Assembly: GCA_014380545.1 (NCBI GenBank)
Contig: JACMJP010000511.1
Span: 1-10,721 of the forward strand
DNA length: 10,721 bases
Origin: Chitinophagales bacterium
GTDB lineage: Bacteria; Bacteroidota; Bacteroidia; Chitinophagales; BACL12
Reading direction: 5' to 3'
This document shows positions 1-5,541 of the stretch, one piece after another (within the stretch, counting starts at the first letter, position 1; each line of letters begins with the position of its first letter). The position numbers and the translations under genes are program-made. The notes beneath the pieces are model-generated. The model saw only the letters and a program-made list of their open reading frames with translations, searched no databases and was not told the origin of the DNA.

Positions 1-127
1 CTTGGGTAAAAGGATAGGTTTTCCATAACCAGTGTAGGCCGTTTACTGTACCGCGATGTGTGCCAAGAACGCCTTTAGGAGTTCCAGTTGAGCCAGAAGT
101 ATAGATAACACAGGCGAGATAACACAT
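1..127 (-). pseudogene. NRPS-type amino-acid adenylation domain fragment (runs off left edge)
   Basis: Translating the minus strand gives a clear piece of an AMP-binding/adenylation domain. It contains the A3 ATP-binding core YTSGSTGTPKGV, then GTHRGTVNGLHWLWKTYPF, which is typical of amino-acid adenylation domains that activate a substrate as aminoacyl-AMP. Homology begins abruptly near position 121, only a few residues before the core motif. In complete domains more than 100 residues precede this motif. Further upstream the same frame meets a TAG at 170-172, and the sequence there matches a different reading on the other strand. The N-terminal part of the domain is therefore missing. The rest may continue beyond the window edge. 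I see this as a gene broken by recombination, or as a joint in the assembly; the sequence alone cannot separate the two. Confidence 0.7.
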
Positions 128-549
128 GAAGATCTGTTGGGCAATGAATTTAAAAAGGGTAGAGGTTATCTATATTGTCAAAAACTTTCTTATGACGAAA
201 CTTTTTTAAATACAGTTAAAAGAAAAATTGAATGAGCAGCTTTTCCGAATTAGTGATAATCTTTGGATTGATAAAAAACGGGTCAAAACTTCGAAATACA
301 AATTTGGAACAATGATATTTACATAATTGCAGTTTGATGAATATAAATTAGAGGAGCTTAAATAAAGAATAATTCCAAACTTATGTGATTTGTCTCACGT
401 TTGTCCTCCAAGTCCTAAACCCGCATAGATTGTTACTTTATAGTGCAAAACCTGTATTGGAAACAAAGGAAGATGTGGAAGAATATATTAAAGCATTGAG
501 AGAACAGTATTTGAAAATTATAGAGGAGAAAAAACGTATTTCTTTATAA
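113..549 (+). pseudogene. Decayed gene of unknown identity, readable in three frames
   Basis: No intact gene lies here, but protein-like segments follow each other on the plus strand in different frames. From 113 to a TGA at 233-235 one reads GEITHEDLLGNEFKKGRGYL and on to LNTVKRKIE. From 231 in the next frame comes NEQLFRISDNLWIDKKRVKT and on to KFGTMIFT, then stops at TAA 318-320 region and TAA 363-365, then RIIPNLCDLSHVCPPSPKPA to TAG 426. From about 421 in the third frame an open segment ends KPVLETKEDVEEYIKALREQ through KKRISL at TAA 547-549. Such charged, alpha-helical endings resemble C-termini of large phage-defence ATPases such as BrxC, but this is a weak recollection. The natural reading is one or two genes broken by frameshifts and stops. 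The beginning is missing at the joint with the adenylation fragment. Confidence 0.45.
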
Positions 550-567
550 TGTACCCTTTGAGGTATA
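550..567. promoter_or_regulatory. Operator O1 of the hipBST-like operon
   Basis: This is an 18-bp imperfect palindrome, TGTACCCTT/TGAGGTATA, with its centre at 558.5. It begins right after the stop codon of the decayed gene. It is the weakest of four related palindromes and has one changed base in the right half. Operator function is inferred from its likeness to O2-O4 and from the HipB-type repressor encoded next door. Confidence 0.65.
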
Positions 568-590
568 AAGTTTTGTTTTCACTTGCTTTA

Positions 591-608
591 TATACCCCAA
601 GGGGTATA
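591..608. promoter_or_regulatory. Operator O2 of the hipBST-like operon
   Basis: This 18-bp palindrome, TATACCCCA/AGGGGTATA, is centred at 599.5. Symmetry extends to positions 588-611 with only the central A-A pair unmatched, making it the best palindrome of the set. Its centre is exactly 41 bp from those of O1 and O3. Confidence 0.8.
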
Positions 609-631
609 TAATAAACAGAACTTATAGTATT

Positions 632-649
632 TATACCCTAGAGGGTGTA
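632..649. promoter_or_regulatory. Operator O3 of the hipBST-like operon
   Basis: This 18-bp palindrome, TATACCCTA/GAGGGTGTA, is centred at 640.5. It covers the place where the -33 contact would lie relative to the TATATTTG box at 667-674, so a bound repressor should exclude the polymerase there. Confidence 0.8.
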
Positions 650-666
650 ATATTGATAAAAATAAT

Positions 667-674
667 TATATTTG
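667..674 (+). promoter_or_regulatory. Predicted -7 box (TATATTTG) of the hipB promoter
   Basis: TATATTTG matches the Bacteroidota sigma-factor -7 consensus TAnnTTTG exactly. No good TTG -33 element is found 17-23 bases upstream, where O3 lies instead. Transcription would start near 680, inside O4, leaving a leader of about 14 nt before the hipB ATG at 694. The exact start site is inference. Confidence 0.6.
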
Positions 675-690
675 CACCCTAAAGGGTATA
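673..690. promoter_or_regulatory. Operator O4 of the hipBST-like operon
   Basis: This 18-bp palindrome, TGCACCCTA/AAGGGTATA, is centred at 681.5. It overlaps the end of the predicted -7 box and the predicted transcription start, and ends 3 bases before the hipB start codon. Binding here would block initiation directly, as expected for autorepression of a toxin-antitoxin operon. Confidence 0.8.
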
Positions 691-693
691 AAA

Positions 694-915
694 ATGAAAC
701 TGAGTAAGTTCATAAAAGAAAAAAGAAAATTATCGAAACTTACCCAAACTCAACTTGCAACTAAAGCGGGTATAGGGCTTAGATTTCTGCGAGAACTGGA
801 GCAAGGCAAGGATACATTGAGGTTGGACAAAGTTAACCAGGTGCTCAAACTTTTTGGATACGAGTTGGGACCTATTGCACTCAACAGAAAAACTTTGATA
901 GATGAGAAAAGCTGA
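694..915 (+). CDS. hipB: HipB-like antitoxin / Xre-family autorepressor
   Basis: This 73-aa protein is essentially one HTH_3/Cro-CI-type DNA-binding domain. Residues 4-55 hold the four or five short helices, with TQTQLATKAGIGLRFLRELE (residues 17-36) as helix 2, turn and recognition helix. A short tail, FGYELGPIAL, resembles the end of other HipB proteins. In HipBA and HipBST systems HipB binds operators as a dimer and represses its own operon. In HipBST systems HipB alone does not neutralise the kinase but augments HipS. The gene overlaps the next one by 14 nt (902-915), so the genes are probably co-translated. Four palindromic operators sit immediately upstream. The ATG at 694 is the only sensible start and lies just after O4. 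The assignment rests on fold and gene order. Confidence 0.88.
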   Translation: MKLSKFIKEKRKLSKLTQTQLATKAGIGLRFLRELEQGKDTLRLDKVNQVLKLFGYELGPIALNRKTLIDEKS

Positions 916-1231
916 AATTAAGTTTAATGATTATGTTGCCGGTTGGTTAACACAGGATGAAACAGGTTATCATTTTGTTTACGATACAGCCTACATTAAA
1001 ATAGAAAAACCAGAACCTGTCAGCCAGACATTACCATTACAGGAAGCACCTTTTATAAGCAAAACACTTTTTCCTTTTTTTGATGGCTTAATACCGGAAG
1101 GATGGTTGTTAGATGTAGCAGAAAAAAATTGGAAATTAAATCCCCGTGACCGCATGGGGCTTTTGCTTGCATGCTGTAAAGATTGCATTGGCGCTGTAAG
1201 TGTTCATCCGTTAAAAACAAACGAAGAATGA
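902..1231 (+). CDS. hipS: HipS-like small antitoxin (stand-alone HipA N-terminal subdomain)
   Basis: The 109-aa product matches the N-terminal subdomain of HipA (the Couple_hipA family). It shows an opening beta-strand with V-A-G-W-L, a middle SQTLPLQEAPF segment, then LFPFFDGLIPEGWLLDVAEK (residues 56-75), and a closing CKDCIGAVSVHP (92-103), which matches the usual GxDCIGAVxVxP ending. In classic HipA this subdomain is fused to the kinase; here it is a separate gene. That is the arrangement of HipBST from enteropathogenic E. coli, where HipS is the main antitoxin and inserts a tryptophan into the kinase active site. Trp68 in the PEGW motif is a candidate for that role (inference). Length fits HipS, which is about 100 aa. 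It overlaps hipB by 14 nt and the kinase gene by an ATGA, so the three genes form one translationally coupled operon. Confidence 0.85.
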   Translation: MRKAEIKFNDYVAGWLTQDETGYHFVYDTAYIKIEKPEPVSQTLPLQEAPFISKTLFPFFDGLIPEGWLLDVAEKNWKLNPRDRMGLLLACCKDCIGAVSVHPLKTNEE

Positions 1232-2181
1232 TACGCTGCTTATATTGTTATCAAATATTAAATAAGAACGAAATCGATTTTCATCCCGCCTGTAGTAAAA
1301 AAATGTTTGGGAAACCAATTCCACCACTCTTACCATATACAGAAGCCCAAATGGAAGAACTAGCTACACAGATTATTCGCAGTCAGATTACTGTAACAGG
1401 AGTTCAACCAAAACTTTCACTAGATATTGCAAAAGGTAAAAATAAAAATGACCGGGAGCGTTTTACCATCGTTGGGCTTTGGGGTGGTTACATATTAAAA
1501 CCTCCAACACAGCAATATCCTCAATTACCAGAAGTAGAAGACCTCACTATGCATCTTGCAACATTAGCAAATATTAATACAGTACCACATTGCATCATTC
1601 GTTTACAAACCAGTAATCTTGCATACATCACAAAGCGTATTGACAGGAATAAAGAAAAAAAAATACATATGGAAGATATGTGTCAACTCACTGAAAGGCT
1701 TACAGAGGACAAGTATCATGGATCGTACGAACAAATAGCAAAAGCTATTTCAACATATTCTGTTAACCCAGGATTAGACATTATCAATTTTTTTGAACAA
1801 GTGTTGTTCTCTTTTCTTACCGGCAATGCCGATATGCATCTTAAAAATTTTTCACTCATCAATCAGCCGGACATAGGATATATACTTGCACAAGCTTATG
1901 ATATGGTGGCAACAGCTTTAGTAAATCCGGCAGATAATGAAGAACTGGCATTAACGCTTAACGGCAGAAAACGAAAAATTAAAAAGAACGATTTCACTTC
2001 TGCTTTTACAGCTTTCAAATTAGAAGAAAAGGTTCAGCAAAATATTTTCAAAAAGTTTGAAACCGCAATTCCAAAATGGATGGAATTTATTGATATCAGT
2101 TTCCTTAGTGACGAAATGAAAATACAATACAAAGAACTCATATATAAAAAGCACGAACAATTATCTATCAATAATAATTAA
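1228..2181 (+). CDS. hipT: HipT/HipA-like serine/threonine kinase toxin
   Basis: I start the gene at ATG 1228, which overlaps the hipS stop as ATGA, giving 317 aa. An upstream ATG at 1183 would lie inside hipS. Kinase features in order: a loop ITVTGVQPK (54-62) at the position of the regulatory Gly-rich loop; YILKP with Lys91 as the likely ATP-anchoring lysine; catalytic loop GNADMHLKNFS (199-209) with Asp202, His204, Lys206 and Asn207; and a metal-binding Asp225 in AYDMV. The family phosphorylates aminoacyl-tRNA synthetases (GltX for HipA, TrpS for E. coli HipT), which stalls translation; the target here is unknown. There is no fused N-terminal HipA subdomain, in keeping with the separate hipS. 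Instead the start carries Cys4-x2-Cys7 and His19-x2-Cys22, a possible small zinc site. Length agrees with HipT (about 335 aa) rather than HipA (about 440 aa). Confidence 0.88.
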   Translation: MIRCLYCYQILNKNEIDFHPACSKKMFGKPIPPLLPYTEAQMEELATQIIRSQITVTGVQPKLSLDIAKGKNKNDRERFTIVGLWGGYILKPPTQQYPQLPEVEDLTMHLATLANINTVPHCIIRLQTSNLAYITKRIDRNKEKKIHMEDMCQLTERLTEDKYHGSYEQIAKAISTYSVNPGLDIINFFEQVLFSFLTGNADMHLKNFSLINQPDIGYILAQAYDMVATALVNPADNEELALTLNGRKRKIKKNDFTSAFTAFKLEEKVQQNIFKKFETAIPKWMEFIDISFLSDEMKIQYKELIYKKHEQLSINNN

Positions 2182-2211
2182 AAAATCTATTATAATGATA
2201 AATACTGCACT

Positions 2212-2853
2212 TTAACTTCGGAATATTTTTTTTAATTCATCATCCAATTCAAAGTCGTGTTTATGATAAACATCCATAAGGGGAATCCGATCTTGAAACA
2301 ATGCTTTGTCCAAAGCAAATTCCCGGTATTTATTTACGAAACCCGCAACTAACCAAAGAGTCACTGAAGCTATATCTTCCACAATTTCATGTTCTACTTT
2401 TTTTACCCAGAAATAGTCCGTACCAACTTTTCCTTTAACAAATGGAAATCTAAAGGTTTCAAACTCTCTTGGTAATATAGGTAGTGAGAGATAAAAGCTA
2501 CAACTGCTATCATAATGGCTTATGTACATATCTACCTTAATACCATTTTTCTGAAACAATTCAGGTTTATTAAAATTGAGTTCAAATATCTGTTCATAGA
2601 TTTTTTTGAGCCATTTTGTAACTTTTGTGGTTTCAGTATTAAAATCCGATGCAATTTTTTTTATTGCAATCTTTTCTGTTCGCTCATTATAAAAATTCTT
2701 ACTAATTAGCCAGCGAAGAAAATCAGAATATGGCTGATCTGGATTTTGTTCTATCAATATTTTTGAATAAGCAGGCATTCCGCTCAAGGATTGGAATATT
2801 TCATATGTTGAAGGCTCATGGATGTATCTCGTTTTTTCTTTTGTTACTTTCAT
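2212..2853 (-). CDS. Hypothetical protein, possible helix-turn-helix
   Basis: I do not recognise this 213-aa protein. It has no signal peptide and no membrane segment, so it is probably cytoplasmic. Residues 58-86 (around AIKKIASDFNTETTKVTKWL) read like a helix-turn-helix: a helix with I-A, a short turn at N72-T73, and a second helix with conserved-looking W81. The remainder is a mixed alpha/beta region rich in aromatic residues (CSFYLSLPILPREFETFRFP around 118-137) and a helical end with many charged residues. The ATG at 2853 follows an AT-rich stretch. It converges on the HipT gene with only 30 bases between the stop codons and no clear terminator, so the two transcripts may overlap. It may belong to the same accessory segment as hipBST, but no functional link is shown. 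Confidence 0.7.
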   Translation of the reverse strand: MKVTKEKTRYIHEPSTYEIFQSLSGMPAYSKILIEQNPDQPYSDFLRWLISKNFYNERTEKIAIKKIASDFNTETTKVTKWLKKIYEQIFELNFNKPELFQKNGIKVDMYISHYDSSCSFYLSLPILPREFETFRFPFVKGKVGTDYFWVKKVEHEIVEDIASVTLWLVAGFVNKYREFALDKALFQDRIPLMDVYHKHDFELDDELKKIFRS

Positions 2854-3149
2854 TTTTTGGTCTAAAAATTACGACAATTAAATAAAGAATAAGACTCAGA
2901 TATTTGCAGCAAACTTCCTGGAGATCGCTCATAAATAAAACAATCCGGAAATCCAAAGCTTGGGGAAAGTGCTGAATAAAAACAAAAATCTTAAACTATA
3001 TTTGTATTTACTTATATTTAAATTAATAGGGCCAATTATTGGGTACCATAATTTTTCTTTTATTTGCTTCTTATTTTCATAATTTGTTGTCTGATTGTTG
3101 ACCAAATTGCCTAAAACATTCATGGGATAAGATTTTGTATCGGGAAATA
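2854..3149. other. Intergenic region, divergent promoters expected
   Basis: About 300 AT-rich bases separate the start of the 213-aa minus-strand gene from the start of the DUF3820 gene. Promoters for both must lie here. Only a weak box, TAATTTTT on the minus strand at 2864-2871, resembles the TAnnTTTG consensus. No RNA gene, repeat or convincing reading frame was seen. Confidence 0.5.
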
Positions 3150-3371
3150 ATGGACAAACCAAACAAAGAAATATTATTAAGTCTTGTAACTGCTAAAATG
3201 CCTTTTGGTAAATATAAAAATACAGTTCTATGTGAACTTCCTGTATCTTATTTAGAGTGGTTTAAGTGGCAAGGATTCCCGAAAGGAAAATTAGGAATGC
3301 AATTGGAAACTATTTATGAAATTAAGATGAATGGTCTGGAAGATTTATTAAAGCCATTGAAAAATAAATAG
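3150..3371 (+). CDS. DUF3820 family protein
   Basis: The 73-aa product reads MPFGKYKNTVLCELPVSYLE (18-37), then WFKWQGFPKGKLG and an EIKMNGLEDLLKPL tail. This is the complete signature of the DUF3820 family (related to a putative quorum-sensing-regulated virulence factor), a small family common in Bacteroidota and Gammaproteobacteria whose molecular function is not established. Length is normal for the family. I prefer ATG 3150 (MDKPNKEI) over a TTG at 3135, because the family begins shortly before the MPFGKY motif. The gene stands alone and is closed by a strong hairpin terminator 8 bases after its stop. Confidence 0.85.
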   Translation: MDKPNKEILLSLVTAKMPFGKYKNTVLCELPVSYLEWFKWQGFPKGKLGMQLETIYEIKMNGLEDLLKPLKNK

Positions 3372-3378
3372 AAGAAAT

Positions 3379-3415
3379 AAAAGAACTATATCAGTTTTAC
3401 TGATATAATTCTTTT
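3379..3415. terminator. Bidirectional intrinsic terminator
   Basis: A 17-base arm (3379-3395) pairs with 3399-3415 around a three-base TTT loop, with one mismatch (C3386/A3408). The stem starts with AAAAGAA and ends with TTCTTTT, so an A/T run flanks the hairpin in both directions. It lies between the convergent DUF3820 gene (stop at 3369-3371) and the lipoprotein gene (ends at 3425), and should serve both. Confidence 0.88.
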
Positions 3416-3424
3416 AAAATATTT

Positions 3425-4360
3425 CTAAGGCAATGCTAAAATCGCAGCATCCAGTGCTGCTTCTGTTCCTGCACTAAGAGAAATTTCATATTCAGCGTCC
3501 GCATCAGGGTCTATCTCTAATATTTCGAAATATAAACTTTCATTAACTACAGAAACAACCACTAAATGCATTTTAGTTGCAGGAACAGAATTTGAGAAAA
3601 TCCGTACTGTATTTTCATCAACTGCTGCATATTGATAGAAATCAAATGCTGCATTCTCATCATCCAATACAGCAAAAGCAACCGTATTTGTTAAATCAGT
3701 TCCATCAACACCAGATATTTCAATTGAAACATTTAATGTAGGCAGTTCGGGAAATGCATCACAATTACACCAGCCAATACTGTCAGTTAAAATAGAATAT
3801 GAATTATCAAGTGAATTATAAGTAAAAAGGTCATAAACATTTGCACTGTCAATTGTTGATGAAACAGCTGTCCAGTTAATGCTTCCGTCAAGCTCAGCAC
3901 CTTTATAAAATATCATCCCAGGATCAACAGCCTGTGCCGGCAGAGTTAGTGAATAATGTTTATTTTCTTTTATCAATAAAGCTTCGCCGGATTGCATAAC
4001 ATTAATATAATACTCACCACCAGAATTAAGTATTTTGCCACCACTCACTGGAAAGACCCCACTAAAGATCATACTTGTATTGTCGAAAATTTCTTTAAGT
4101 TCAATTTGAACATTACCACTTATGTTCATTCCATCACTATTTTTAAAAGCCTTTGCAGGAAATGTAATCACAGTTCCTGCATCTCCTGTTATAGTTCCTC
4201 CACTTTCAGCATTTATTGTAAAAAATTGTGATTGTGGTTTTTTTGCTTCCATAAATGATGGAAGATCAACAAATATTCGATGCGGTTCTTCTTTTTCTTT
4301 ATTGCATGAAGTAATAATAACGGCAGTTAAAAACAATGCCGTAAGCATTTTTAATTTCAT
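3425..4360 (-). CDS. Bacteroidota surface-type lipoprotein
   Basis: The 311-aa protein starts with a lipoprotein signal peptide, a basic MKLK followed by a hydrophobic stretch ending VIITSC, with Cys19 as the lipidation site. The following NKEKEE is charged, resembling lipoprotein export signals that send Bacteroidota lipoproteins to the cell surface (inference). Residues 53-130 carry a recurring Bacteroidota motif: GGTITGDAGTVITFPAKAF, GNVQIELKEIFDNTSMIFSG and LNSGGEYYINVMQSGEAL. I know this pattern from many lipoproteins of the phylum, but no biochemical role is established. The rest appears to be beta-rich, with a hydrophobic and acidic C-terminus (LDAAILALP). It lies 129 bases downstream of, and on the same strand as, the predicted beta-barrel protein; they may be related functionally, but this is not shown. 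Confidence 0.8.
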   Translation of the reverse strand: MKLKMLTALFLTAVIITSCNKEKEEPHRIFVDLPSFMEAKKPQSQFFTINAESGGTITGDAGTVITFPAKAFKNSDGMNISGNVQIELKEIFDNTSMIFSGVFPVSGGKILNSGGEYYINVMQSGEALLIKENKHYSLTLPAQAVDPGMIFYKGAELDGSINWTAVSSTIDSANVYDLFTYNSLDNSYSILTDSIGWCNCDAFPELPTLNVSIEISGVDGTDLTNTVAFAVLDDENAAFDFYQYAAVDENTVRIFSNSVPATKMHLVVVSVVNESLYFEILEIDPDADAEYEISLSAGTEAALDAAILALP

Positions 4361-4489
4361 AAAAAGAATTTTTGTTTTAAAAGAATATTTTTTAATTCAG
4401 GAAGAATGCATTCATCAGCAATGATTACGCAATAAAATAAAAAATGGTTGGGTGGGATGAAAAAGTAAAATGTACAATAATGATATTAT

Positions 4490-5080
4490 TTATAACTCAT
4501 ATTTCACTCCTAATTTAAAGGGAATACTTATTTCGCTTTTAAAATCATACACATCATTTGGAAATAAAGTATATCGCACTGCAATTTCACCGCCTATATA
4601 AAATTTCTTTTTCTTTCCTAAAGCATACGCAAGGTTCCATGCAGGTTCAACAGCAAAAACATAATTAGAGGTGGAAACCTGTTGCAGCACTCCGTTATAA
4701 AAATTAAGATCTAAACTTGCAAGCCAGTTATTTGTAATGTATGTAACACTTTCTTTATTTTTTGCATGATTAAAACTGGAGGGCATCAAATAAATGCGGG
4801 AAATCCCTGTTTTCAATAAAAATAAATTCGCATCATCTGGAAGTAAATATTCTACACCGAGATTATAATTAAACCCGAAGAGAAAATAATTGGAATAACT
4901 TATTTCACCGCCACTTGCAGAAAAAAAGTCAGCATCAAAAGTAGTGTTGTCAATTAGTATCCGTGAAGTATTTATTCCATAAATGGAAATATATTGTGCT
5001 GATATTTTTGTACCAGTTAAGAATAAAATACCCATGGATAGAAATAATTTGAATATCTTGCGGCTGCTTAGCATGCGCAT
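4490..5080 (-). CDS. Predicted outer-membrane beta-barrel protein
   Basis: I choose ATG 5080 (MRMLSSRKIF), giving 196 aa; a GTG at 5089 and an ATG at 5074 are alternatives. A signal peptide (basic RK, then LFLSMGILFLTG) ends near KISAQ, with cleavage expected after Ala28 or Gln29. The mature part alternates polar and hydrophobic or aromatic residues in strand-like blocks (YFLFGFNYNLGVEYLL, WLASLDLNFYNG, FYIGGEIAVRYTLF) separated by short turns. It ends in SIPFKLGVKYEL, which looks like a final barrel strand. This matches small PorT-like or OmpW-like barrels of Bacteroidota in style, but I cannot name a family. It could be a structural or transport outer-membrane protein. No obvious TAnnTTTG promoter lies upstream. 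Confidence 0.7.
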   Translation of the reverse strand: MRMLSSRKIFKLFLSMGILFLTGTKISAQYISIYGINTSRILIDNTTFDADFFSASGGEISYSNYFLFGFNYNLGVEYLLPDDANLFLLKTGISRIYLMPSSFNHAKNKESVTYITNNWLASLDLNFYNGVLQQVSTSNYVFAVEPAWNLAYALGKKKKFYIGGEIAVRYTLFPNDVYDFKSEISIPFKLGVKYEL

Positions 5081-5541
5081 ATAACGCACAAAGTAATCGA
5101 TTAATTATCATGAGTGAACAAAAAATAATAACACAATATAATTTCATGTTCTGGGTGCATGTATTTATTACATTTCTTGCATAGGTCGCACCGTTCTTAA
5201 TTAACTGGATGTCGTTATGCGGTATATATTTAATAGTAATGATACAGTTTGTGGTTTTAAACGTTGCCTTATGAACGCAACACATGTATTTGATGACGAG
5301 AATGATCACACAATTTATTCAACAGTTTTTGAAAGTATTGGCATTCGGTTTAACCGCAAAACTTTAAAAAATATTGTGCGGAATTATGCGTACATCTTCC
5401 TGGGAATATTTACATTTATTCTGTAGTACAATTTTAATTTCAAGCCTGTTTTATTTTAAAAAATAGTCCCGAAGCAAATTACACTGTAAAATAAAATATC
5501 CGCCACATTTCTGCAGACGGATCTTCTTCACAAAAGAAAAA
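5081..5541. other. Region without a convincing gene
   Basis: About 460 AT-rich bases lie between the beta-barrel gene and the T9SS remnant. Open frames on both strands (5217-5426 plus; 4950-5309 minus) lack recognisable motifs, signal peptides or good context. A short palindrome CGGTTTAACCG at 5346-5356 and the hairpin at 5498-5522 are the only structures noted. The promoter of the beta-barrel gene should lie near 5090-5150. Confidence 0.5.
5498..5522 (-). terminator. Possible terminator for the T9SS remnant
   Basis: On the minus strand ATCCGTC and GGCGGAT form a 7-bp stem with one G-T pair around an 11-base loop, followed by ATTTTATTTT. Its place 20 bases past the stop of the minus-strand T9SS remnant fits a terminator. 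The stem is short, so this is moderate. Confidence 0.5.

Noticed and set aside
550..690. Reading the four palindromes as a CRISPR array or simple tandem repeat
   Set aside because: The units are 18-bp inverted repeats with degenerate bases, spacers of 23 bp and a HipB-type gene next to them; operators explain them better, and the spacers show no repeat homology.
1183..1227. Upstream ATG extending the HipT kinase by 15 residues
   Set aside because: The extension lies fully inside hipS, and ATG 1228 forms a typical ATGA coupling site directly before the Cys4/Cys7 motif.
2929..3162. Minus-strand open frame opposite the DUF3820 start
   Set aside because: It overlaps the start of a recognisable family protein, lacks any motif and has a composition expected of intergenic DNA.
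3992..4424. Two plus-strand open frames inside and beyond the lipoprotein gene
   Set aside because: Antisense of a clear lipoprotein gene; rich in Cys, Ser and Ile with no domain pattern.
4950..5309. Open frame of 119 codons on the minus strand overlapping the beta-barrel gene
   Set aside because: It runs in another frame over the signal-peptide region of a better supported gene and is rich in Ile, Cys and Asn, typical of translated non-coding AT-rich DNA.
5346..5356. Palindrome CGGTTTAACCG
   Set aside because: Short, single and not placed at a promoter; likely chance in a 10-kb window.
5217..5426. Open frame of 69 codons on the plus strand
   Set aside because: It has an ATG and a reasonable composition but no motif, promoter box, signal peptide or neighbour that supports it, and an open frame of similar size lies opposite it. 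AT-rich intergenic DNA easily gives this.
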